From Pedobacter sp014947265 (lineage in GTDB: Bacteria; Bacteroidota; Bacteroidia; Sphingobacteriales; Sphingobacteriaceae), in contig NZ_JADCNK010000023.1 in NCBI RefSeq assembly GCF_014947265.1, forward strand, positions 17,055 through 81,054: a stretch of 64,000 nucleotides of DNA, given 5' to 3'. The position numbers and the translations under genes were made by a program. The notes beneath the pieces are model-generated. The model was not told the DNA's origin, ran no database searches, and saw nothing but the letters and a program-made list of their open reading frames with translations. Below, piece after piece: positions 43,044 through 50,054 of the stretch (the first letter of the stretch is position 1; each line of letters starts with the position of its first letter).

Positions 43044-44405
43044 ATGTGGTACAATAATATTTTAGAAACTATTGGCAATACGCCATTAGTTAAATTAAAT
43101 ACGATAACAAAAGGAGTTCCGGGAACAATTCTGGCGAAAATAGAGACGACTAATCCTGGCAATTCAATTAAGGACCGCATGGCGGTTAAAATGATTGAGG
43201 ATGCCGAGAAAAGCGGAAAACTAAAGCCAGGTGGTACAATTATAGAAGGAACATCAGGTAATACAGGTATGGGCCTGGCTATGGCAGCCATTATTAAGGG
43301 GTACAAATGTATTTTTACTACAACTGATAAACAATCAAAAGAAAAGGTTGATGCTTTACGTGCTTTTGGAGCCGAGGTAATCGTTTGTCCCACAAACGTT
43401 GAACCGGAAGATCCACGTTCATATTATTCTGTTTCTTCGCGTTTAGAACGCGAGGTTCCAAATTCATGGAAACCTAATCAATATGATAATTTAGCCAACT
43501 CACAGGCGCATTATGAACAAACTGGTCCTGAGATATGGGCACAAACAGAAGGTAAAATTACGCACCTGGTAGTTGGTGTAGGTACAGGCGGAACCATTTC
43601 CGGAACGGGGAAATATCTGAAAGAAAAAAATCCGGATATTAAAATCTGGGGAATTGATACCTATGGCTCAGTTTTCAAAAAATATAAAGAAACAGGTATA
43701 TTTGATAAGGATGAAATCTATCCTTACATCACAGAAGGTATCGGCGAAGATTTCCTTCCGGCAAACGTAAATTTTGATGTAATTGACCTGTTTGAAAAAG
43801 TTACCGATAAAGATGCTGCTTTAATGACACGAGATATTGCACGCAAAGAGGGTATTTTCGTGGGTAACTCAGCCGGCGCTGCTATTGGTGGATTAATTCA
43901 GTTAAAAGATAAACTGAAGCCGGAAGATGTGGTTGTCGTTATTTTTCACGATCACGGCAGCCGTTACATGGGCAAAATGTATAATGAAGATTGGTTACGT
44001 GAGCGCGGATTTTTACAAGACGAAAAATTAACTGCTAAATCAATTCTGGCTAAAAAAGAAAATACAGAGATTGTAACACTTGATGCTCAGAAATCAGTAC
44101 TCGAGGCTATTAATACTATTAAGTCGATGAATATCTCTCAAATTCCGGTAACACAGCAAGGAATGATTGTGGGTAAAATTGCCGAGAGTGATATTTTATC
44201 TGCCTTGCTTGAAAATCCAGGATTAAAATCAGCTCCGATTTCAGAAATTATGACGGCTACTTTCCCATTTGTAGATTTGAATACGTCGATTGATAAAATT
44301 TCTTCGTTGATTAATAAAGAAAACTCAGCAGTTTTAGTGGAAGATGAATCTGGAAAGATCGAGATTATCACTCAGTACGATATTATTAATGCGATATCAG
44401 GGTAA
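43044..44405 (+). CDS. Cystathionine beta-synthase, PLP domain plus CBS pair (453 aa)
   Basis: PLP-dependent fold type II enzyme: start MWYNNILETIGNTPLVKLN, Schiff-base Lys43 in NSIKDR, phosphate and substrate loop SGNTG (71-75), glycine loop GVGTGGTISGTGKYL and the late motif GSRYMGKMYNEDWL. Two CBS domains follow (about 335-395 and 400-453), which in relatives bind adenosyl ligands. It makes cystathionine from serine and homocysteine, or works as a cysteine synthase. Monocistronic by context; a bidirectional terminator lies between it and murA. Confidence 0.9.
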   Translation: MWYNNILETIGNTPLVKLNTITKGVPGTILAKIETTNPGNSIKDRMAVKMIEDAEKSGKLKPGGTIIEGTSGNTGMGLAMAAIIKGYKCIFTTTDKQSKEKVDALRAFGAEVIVCPTNVEPEDPRSYYSVSSRLEREVPNSWKPNQYDNLANSQAHYEQTGPEIWAQTEGKITHLVVGVGTGGTISGTGKYLKEKNPDIKIWGIDTYGSVFKKYKETGIFDKDEIYPYITEGIGEDFLPANVNFDVIDLFEKVTDKDAALMTRDIARKEGIFVGNSAGAAIGGLIQLKDKLKPEDVVVVIFHDHGSRYMGKMYNEDWLRERGFLQDEKLTAKSILAKKENTEIVTLDAQKSVLEAINTIKSMNISQIPVTQQGMIVGKIAESDILSALLENPGLKSAPISEIMTATFPFVDLNTSIDKISSLINKENSAVLVEDESGKIEIITQYDIINAISG

Positions 44406-44613
44406 GTGGATGTAAGATGGATGATGTAAGATGGGAAATGTGAAATGGAAAATGGTGTAATTCCTACGATCGTCCTCCTGAACTTGTTTCAGGATCTTTC
44501 AAGGAGTTATCCCTTTCGATACGTCCTTTCGAGTGGAGTGCAACGGAACCGAGAAATCTGTTAAGTTAGATCTCTCCATTTCGCTGCGCTTCAGTCGAGA
44601 TGACGAAAAACCA

Positions 44614-44650
44614 TAAAAAAACGTCCGGTAATTATTCCCGGACGTTTTTC
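44614..44650. terminator. Bidirectional terminator between cbs and murA
   Basis: ACGTCCGG (44621-44628) pairs perfectly with CCGGACGT (44638-44645) with a nine-base AT-rich loop; A7 precedes and T5 follows, so the hairpin can work on both strands for these convergent genes. Confidence 0.88.
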
Positions 44651-44663
44651 TTTATGTTATTTT

Positions 44664-44694
44664 CGCTTTAAGCTTTAGTCTTTCTGTTTTAAGC
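44664..44694 (-). repeat. Post-stop repeat word after murA
   Basis: On the minus strand GCTTAAAACAGAAAGACTAA and AGCTTAAAGC follow the stop codon directly; core AAGACTAAAGC at 44672-44682. Same word as at 31773-31806, 5502-5534 and 10433-10460. Confidence 0.7.
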
Positions 44695-46020
44695 TTAATG
44701 ACCAGGCGCATCAGCATTTACACGCTTAATTTGCGCACCTAAAGCACGTAAACGGGTGTCGATATCCTGATAGCCACGTTCAATCTGTTCGATGTTATAA
44801 ATGGTCGATTTACCTTCAGCAGATAAAGCTGCAATTAACAATGAAACTCCGGCCCTGATGTCAGGAGAAGTCATGCTGATTCCGCGAAGTTTATATTTCT
44901 TGTCAATACCATTAACGGTTGCACGGTGCGGATCGCAAAGGATGATTTGTGCACCCATGTCAATCAGTTTATCCACGAAGAACAAACGGCTCTCGAACAT
45001 TTTCTGGTGAATGAGTACGTTTCCTTTTGCCTGTGTAGCCACAACCAAAACAATACTCAATAAATCTGGTGTGAAACCTGGCCATGGCGAATCGGCAATG
45101 GTTAAAATCGAACCATCAATAAAGGTGTCGATTTCGTAGTGTTTTTGCGATGGTACATAAATATCGTCACCACGACGCTCTAGTTTGATCCCTAGTTTTT
45201 TGAAAACCTCTGGTATTACGCCAAGCTCATCGTAACAAACATCTTTAATGGTAATTTCCGATTCTGTCATCGCAGCCATACCAATGAAAGAGCCAATTTC
45301 AATCATATCAGGCAGCATTCTGTGCTCGGTTCCACCCAATACTTTAACACCTTCAATGGTAAGCAGGTTTGAGCCAATGCCTGAAATTTTTGCGCCCATG
45401 CGGTTAAGCATTTTACAAAGTTGTTGTAAATATGGTTCGCAGGCTGCATTATAAATGGTAGTGGTACCTTTCGCCAAAACAGCGGCCATTACAATGTTTG
45501 CTGTTCCGGTTACCGATGCTTCATCTAATAGAATATAAGCACCTTGTAAATTGGTGGCATCAACGTTAAAGAAAGCTTTTTTGCTATCGTAAACGAATTT
45601 TGCACCTAGTTTTTCGAAACCGATAAAGTGGGTATCCAACCTTCTGCGACCAATTTTATCACCACCTGGTTTCGGGATTGCTGCTTTGCCAAAACGGGCC
45701 AACAATGGTCCTACAATCATAATTGAACCACGTAAACCACCACCTTTAGCCTTAAAAGTATCAGATTCAAAGAAATTTAAATCGATGTTTTTGGCTTCGA
45801 AGGTATAGGTGTCTTTATTAATGCGTTCAACAGTAACGCCCAAATCGCCCAATAACTCGATCAGTTTGTTTACATCTTTAATATCAGGGATATTGCTGAT
45901 GGTAACTTTTTCTTCGGTAAGCAATACTGCAGATAAAATCTGTAATGCTTCGTTTTTGGCACCTTGGGGAGTGATTTCGCCTTTTAATTTAATTCCGCCT
46001 GTTATTTCAAATGCGTTCAT
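44695..46020 (-). CDS. murA: UDP-N-acetylglucosamine 1-carboxyvinyltransferase MurA (441 aa)
   Basis: First committed step of peptidoglycan synthesis: transfer of enolpyruvate from PEP to UDP-GlcNAc. Family features: GAKNEALQILSAVLL near the N-terminus (Lys22, Asn23), RGSIMIVGPLLARFG, EASVTGTANIVMAAVLAKG and DIRAGVSLLIAALSAEGKST. In E. coli the fosfomycin target is Cys115 within a PGGC motif; here the motif is PGGDKIGRRRLD with Asp121 in that place. Asp at this position is known to support activity and give intrinsic fosfomycin resistance in other bacteria. Preceded by a spacer of repeat words and the DUF4290 gene. Confidence 0.95.
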   Translation of the reverse strand: MNAFEITGGIKLKGEITPQGAKNEALQILSAVLLTEEKVTISNIPDIKDVNKLIELLGDLGVTVERINKDTYTFEAKNIDLNFFESDTFKAKGGGLRGSIMIVGPLLARFGKAAIPKPGGDKIGRRRLDTHFIGFEKLGAKFVYDSKKAFFNVDATNLQGAYILLDEASVTGTANIVMAAVLAKGTTTIYNAACEPYLQQLCKMLNRMGAKISGIGSNLLTIEGVKVLGGTEHRMLPDMIEIGSFIGMAAMTESEITIKDVCYDELGVIPEVFKKLGIKLERRGDDIYVPSQKHYEIDTFIDGSILTIADSPWPGFTPDLLSIVLVVATQAKGNVLIHQKMFESRLFFVDKLIDMGAQIILCDPHRATVNGIDKKYKLRGISMTSPDIRAGVSLLIAALSAEGKSTIYNIEQIERGYQDIDTRLRALGAQIKRVNADAPGH

Positions 46021-46099
46021 ATTTTTTGTATTTAGTATCAGGTATCAAGTATTGGTGTCGGTTTTTAATCTATCACCTTATGCCTTTTGCCCTTCACCC
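46021..46099 (-). repeat. Spacer between DUF4290 gene and murA made of repeat words
   Basis: Reading the minus strand after the DUF4290 stop: GGGTGAAGGGCAAAAGGCAT, then AAGGTGATAG, and finally CTTGATACCTGATAC and TGATACTAAATAC (46028-46040) immediately before the murA ATG. The last word is the one found before three permease genes on the other strand. Confidence 0.7.
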
Positions 46100-46789
46100 T
46101 TAATATTTAGGTTTATTATTATTGTTGCGTTGACGGTTGTTATTGTTGTTATTGTTCTGACGGTTTTTACCGTTGTTGTTATTATTGTTGCTTCTGCCCC
46201 GGTTATTGTTATTATTGCTTTGACGAGGATTTTGTGCTCTAAATTCTACTTTCGCCAGGTTAACACCTTCATCAAGTGACAACAATCCGCCAGAAAGATA
46301 TTTTAAATCCTTAATAATGGTATCATCGCTCACATTATCCTTATTCCAGGTAACATAAGCCATTTTCATAAAGTTTGCGATGCTCTGAACCATTGCCTTC
46401 TTAATTTCGGCATTTTCTTCACGCATGGCTTTTTCAATCAGATTCTCAACCGTTTTACCATAGTGTTTGTAGGTAATTCTTTGTTGAGGATAGGCCAGTG
46501 GTGCTGGTTTAATGTAAGCATTTTCAATTAATGGCTTAGGGTAAGGACTGTCTACATCAATCTGATAGCCAGAAATAATGTGTAAGTGATCCCAAAGCTT
46601 ATGCTTGAAATCGGCAACATCACGCAAATGTGGTTGCAAAAAACCCATCAGGTCGATTACCGCCTGGGCATATTTATTACGTTCTTCAATGGTGGGTAAT
46701 TCGCAGATATACTTCACCATATTTTGTACGTTACGGCCATATTCAGATAAAATTAAATGGCTACGCGTAGTATTATAATCAAAATTCAT
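46100..46789 (-). CDS. DUF4290 domain protein with Asn-rich tail (229 aa)
   Basis: Residues 1-175 match the Bacteroidota-specific DUF4290 family: NTTRSHLILSEYGRNVQNMV, FLQPHLRDVADFKHKLWDHL and YGKTVENLIEKAM. The last 45 residues are almost only Asn with Arg, Lys and Gln (RGRSNNNNNNGKNRQN and similar), encoded by AAC/AAT runs that can slip. The tail is likely disordered and may bind RNA or other polyanions; that is speculative. The gene precedes murA on the same strand, the usual neighbourhood of this family. Confidence 0.9.
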   Translation of the reverse strand: MNFDYNTTRSHLILSEYGRNVQNMVKYICELPTIEERNKYAQAVIDLMGFLQPHLRDVADFKHKLWDHLHIISGYQIDVDSPYPKPLIENAYIKPAPLAYPQQRITYKHYGKTVENLIEKAMREENAEIKKAMVQSIANFMKMAYVTWNKDNVSDDTIIKDLKYLSGGLLSLDEGVNLAKVEFRAQNPRQSNNNNNRGRSNNNNNNGKNRQNNNNNNNRQRNNNNKPKY

Positions 46790-46916
46790 GTACAGATAAA
46801 TTAATGGATAAATTTTCTGGCGATACGAATTATGAAATAACCAGAAGAGTGTAGGTTATGAATTCACCGAAATGTCTATTGCCAGATTTTCGTTTTATAT
46901 ATTCAAAGGTAATAAA

Positions 46917-47503
46917 ATTATTTAATTTGTGATATTCTTATCTAAATTGTGATAATTTTTAAGTGGGGCGATCATCTATCGTCCTCGTTTGTAACGAGGA
47001 TGCAAGAGAATAGCGATTCTATCGCTTCTATGCACTTAATTTGCATTACAAATGCGTCTCTCACTAATCCTCGTTGCAACGAAAACTATTTAAAGATTAT
47101 TTAATTTGTGATATGCTTATCTGAATTGTGATAATTTAAGTTGGGCGATCATCTATCGTCCTCGTTTGTAACGAGGATGCAAGAGAATAGCGATTCTATC
47201 GCTTCTATGCACTTAATTTGCATTACAAATGCGTCTCTCACAAATCCTCGTTGCAACGAGAACTATTTAAAGATTATTTAATTTGTGGTATGCTTATCTA
47301 AATTGTGATAATTTTTAAGTTGGGCGATCATCTATCGTCCTCGTTTGTAACGAGGATGCAAGAGAATAGCGATTCTATCGCTTCTATGTACTTAATTTGC
47401 ATTACAAATGCGTCTGTCACTAATCCTCGTCGCAACGAGGACTATTTAAAGATTATTTGATTTGTGATATGCTTATCTGAATTGTGATAATTTAAGTGCG
47501 GCG
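46917..47503. repeat. Tandem repeat: three 177-179 base units rich in palindromes
   Basis: The unit start GGCGATCATCTATCG occurs at 46967, 47144 and 47323, and a fourth partial start lies at 47500. Each unit contains CCTCGTTTGTAACGAGG, AGCGATTCTATCGCT, GCATTACAAATGC and CCTCGTTGCAACGAGG-like palindromes, joined by an AT-rich arm with AATTTGTGATATGCTTATCT. Units are about 95% identical. No open frame runs through them. The rest of the gap (46790-46916, 47504-47742) holds no gene. Confidence 0.88.
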
Positions 47504-47742
47504 ATTTTTTTTGGAAATGTTCGTTCAGTAGTTCTTGGCTTCTTCAGTCCCGCTGTCCCTGCTGCCGAAGAAAAATCGGCATTCGTTCCCATCGGGTTTA
47601 TTTAACTGTGGATTTTGCTTGTCGCGAAAAACCTTTCTAGCGCCAAATACGTCTAAGCCGTTAGAAGTTGATATTCTGTTCGTTGAAGCCAATCTGTAAG
47701 AATTTAAACCTTAATACTCCTAACTCCTTAATGGTAAAAGCC

Positions 47743-48240
47743 TTAAATTTCATCACTATTCTTCGGGTAATCAAAAAACACCAATTCTCCTGTTCCTTTG
47801 CTTACCATCTGCCATGAATCAAAAGGAAAAGAAATTAATACCATGCCCGCTGTTGGAATGTTGTAGATGTCTGCATCGCATAACTCGTTCGCGAAATCGG
47901 TAAAACCAGGATTATGACCAAACATCACTACATTTTCAGCATCATCATCCAAGCCATTAACCACTTTAAGCAAAGCTGAGGTATTGGCCTCATAAATAGA
48001 TTCTTCGAATTGGATCTGATCGATTTGGTAAGCTTCAGCGAAAAATTTAGCTGTAGATTTGGCTCTTTTTGCCGGACTGCTCACAATCAAGTCTATTTTA
48101 AAACCTTTATTAATAAGTCTCTCGGCCATTTCAGGAGCATTTTCTTTGCCACGTTTGTTCAACGGTCTGTCGAAATCTTTTAAATCTAAATTTCCCCAAT
48201 CCGATTTGCCATGACGGACCAAAAGTAATTGCTTAGCCAT
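47743..48240 (-). CDS. sixA: SixA-like phosphohistidine phosphatase (165 aa)
   Basis: Histidine phosphatase superfamily: catalytic LVRHGKSDWG (His10), RPLNKRGKENAPEMAERL, VSSPAKRAKSTAKFF with the conserved Arg, and the second His in VVMFGHNPGF. Length and motifs match SixA, which dephosphorylates phosphohistidines on HPt proteins in E. coli; in Bacteroidota the substrate is not established. Starts inside the last codons of the upstream glycosyltransferase gene (8-base overlap). Confidence 0.87.
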   Translation of the reverse strand: MAKQLLLVRHGKSDWGNLDLKDFDRPLNKRGKENAPEMAERLINKGFKIDLIVSSPAKRAKSTAKFFAEAYQIDQIQFEESIYEANTSALLKVVNGLDDDAENVVMFGHNPGFTDFANELCDADIYNIPTAGMVLISFPFDSWQMVSKGTGELVFFDYPKNSDEI

Positions 48241-49264
48241 TTAATTTCTCTTTAATTTTGTTAACGATGGTTTCAGGCTTAATTAAGTCTATACAATTTT
48301 CAACACCGCAAAGGCAAGGTTTGTTTCCATAAATAGAATTTGGCCTCGAAGGGTGGTCGATCTGAATGCAATCGCTTTCCAATTGTCCATATCCCAAAAA
48401 GCCGGCGTAAGGATGTGTTGGTCCCCAAATGGATACCACAGGTACGCCTGCAAGTGATGCCATATGCATGCCTGATGAGTCCATACTTAACATTAGATCT
48501 AAGTTTGAGATAATGGCTAGCTCTTCCGTTAAGTTAAAATTTCCGATTAAATTATGGGTGTTTTTATGCTTTTCAGCCCATTTTTCAGCTATTTTATGTT
48601 CTTCTTTACCACCTCCAAAAACCAGTATCTTGTAACCGAGATCACTTAACGCAACAATTACTTCTTCCATTTTTTCTAAAGCATATACTTTATAAATATG
48701 TTGTGCGAAAGGAGAGATGCCGATTTTTTTTGTGGTTTTATCACTAAATAAAGCCTCGGCTTTTTTAGGCAGCGTCTGTGCTGATTTATTAATTTGGTGA
48801 CTGAGTTTAGTATTAAAACCTAATTCGCGGAGAACATCAGCATAACGCTCAACAGTTTGTTTTAAAGGCTTAAAAACTTTATTATGCTGGCGAGTCAGCG
48901 CTTTTTTCTCCGCCCTTCCTTTATTTATCCGCTTAATTTTTGTGCCTGTTAAACGGAAAAAAGTAGAAATAGCCCGGCTTCTTAAATTATCATGTAAATC
49001 TGCTATAGCAGTTGGTTTATAGCTCCGAAGCTCCTGATAAAGTTTATACAGGCCGTCAATTCCCTTATGAATGGTTTTAGGCTGGATAGGATGAAAGGTG
49101 AGATTGGGGATATGATCGAAAAATGGTTTAAATGCAGGTCTGCTTACCATGATGATTTCTGCAGATGTGTTTTGCTCTGAAAATTCTCGTAAAATAGAGG
49201 CTACCATGGCCACATCGCCCATTGCCGAAAAACGTAAAACGATAATTTTTTGGGTTGCGGCCAT
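48233..49264 (-). CDS. Glycosyltransferase family 9 (heptosyltransferase-like) (343 aa)
   Basis: Two Rossmann lobes in the GT-B fold: N-terminal IIVLRFSAMGDVAMVASILR and C-terminal IGISPFAQHIYKVYALEKME, with the nucleotide-sugar-binding LSMDSSGMHMASLAGVPVVS then IWGPTHPYAGFLGYG. GT9 enzymes add heptose to the lipopolysaccharide core. The DUF4254 gene 72 bases upstream on the same strand is a common neighbour of these genes. The last eight bases overlap sixA. Confidence 0.9.
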   Translation of the reverse strand: MAATQKIIVLRFSAMGDVAMVASILREFSEQNTSAEIIMVSRPAFKPFFDHIPNLTFHPIQPKTIHKGIDGLYKLYQELRSYKPTAIADLHDNLRSRAISTFFRLTGTKIKRINKGRAEKKALTRQHNKVFKPLKQTVERYADVLRELGFNTKLSHQINKSAQTLPKKAEALFSDKTTKKIGISPFAQHIYKVYALEKMEEVIVALSDLGYKILVFGGGKEEHKIAEKWAEKHKNTHNLIGNFNLTEELAIISNLDLMLSMDSSGMHMASLAGVPVVSIWGPTHPYAGFLGYGQLESDCIQIDHPSRPNSIYGNKPCLCGVENCIDLIKPETIVNKIKEKLNG

Positions 49265-49272
49265 AATGTTTT

Positions 49273-49329
49273 ACCACAAAGGCACAAAGAGCACCAAGGC
49301 ATTCCTTGTGTTCTTCGTGTCTTTGTGGT
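49273..49329. repeat. Dispersed palindromic element, ACCACA family
   Basis: ACCACAAAG...CACAAAGA pairs with TCTTCGTG...CTTTGTGGT over almost 20 bases; the element sits exactly between the stop of the DUF4254 gene and the start of the GT9 gene. Related to 20708-20757 and 26301-26360. Confidence 0.75.
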
Positions 49330-49336
49330 TGATTAT

Positions 49337-49939
49337 TTATGCTTTATTATACAATACCGGATTTAAACTCGGATCGTTATACATTTTCATTTGTTTGTAC
49401 ACTTTCATGTATTTTTTACCAGCTTCAATATCGGCCAATAATTCGTCAATGCTGGTTGAAAGATCCTCGCGTTGTGATAACAATACATTTAATTTAGTTT
49501 GGCATTGTGCACGGTGCTCAGCCGATGCACTTTCGCGTTCGGCTTCTTCCTGCATGTGGTAAATTTTTAGTGCCAATATAGAAAGCCTGTCTATTGCCCA
49601 TGCCGGACTTTCTGTGTTGATTTTTGCTTCTGGTAAAGCTGCAATTCCCTGGTAAAGATTTAAGAAATAACCATCAATAAACTCCACCATATCGGTACGC
49701 ACCTGGTTTTGTGCATCAATGCGTCTTTTCCAGCTCAAACCTTCAACGGGATCAATCTGTGGATTACGCACTACATCTTCCATGTGCCACTGGGCAGTAT
49801 CGATCCAGTTTTTAACATAAAAAAGATGCTCCAAACTTTCGGCATCATACGGGTTTTCAACCGGATGGTCAATATCATCAAACTTGTGGTAGTCTGTAAT
49901 TACCTGATTAAATATACGGTTGGCAATTTCACTTATCAT
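49337..49939 (-). CDS. DUF4254 domain protein (200 aa)
   Basis: Helical soluble protein: HPVENPYDAESLEHLFYVKN, WIDTAQWHMEDVVRNPQIDP and WAIDRLSILALKIYHMQEEA match DUF4254, a family confined largely to Bacteroidota and usually encoded near lipopolysaccharide heptosyltransferase genes. Function not known. A coiled-coil-like stretch spans about 130-180. Followed by the GT9 gene after a palindromic spacer. Confidence 0.88.
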   Translation of the reverse strand: MISEIANRIFNQVITDYHKFDDIDHPVENPYDAESLEHLFYVKNWIDTAQWHMEDVVRNPQIDPVEGLSWKRRIDAQNQVRTDMVEFIDGYFLNLYQGIAALPEAKINTESPAWAIDRLSILALKIYHMQEEAERESASAEHRAQCQTKLNVLLSQREDLSTSIDELLADIEAGKKYMKVYKQMKMYNDPSLNPVLYNKA

Positions 49940-50054
49940 GGGGCAAAGATATTAAAAGATTGAATAGATTGATTTTTTTCCTGACGGGATGATTACACAG
50001 ATTTATTTTGTAAAATTTAAACAGGTTAATTTATAGTATGTTTTCCGCTAACCG

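Noticed and set aside
46917..47503. CRISPR array
   Set aside because: The units are 177-179 bases and nearly identical throughout; there are no short repeats with unique spacers and no cas genes.
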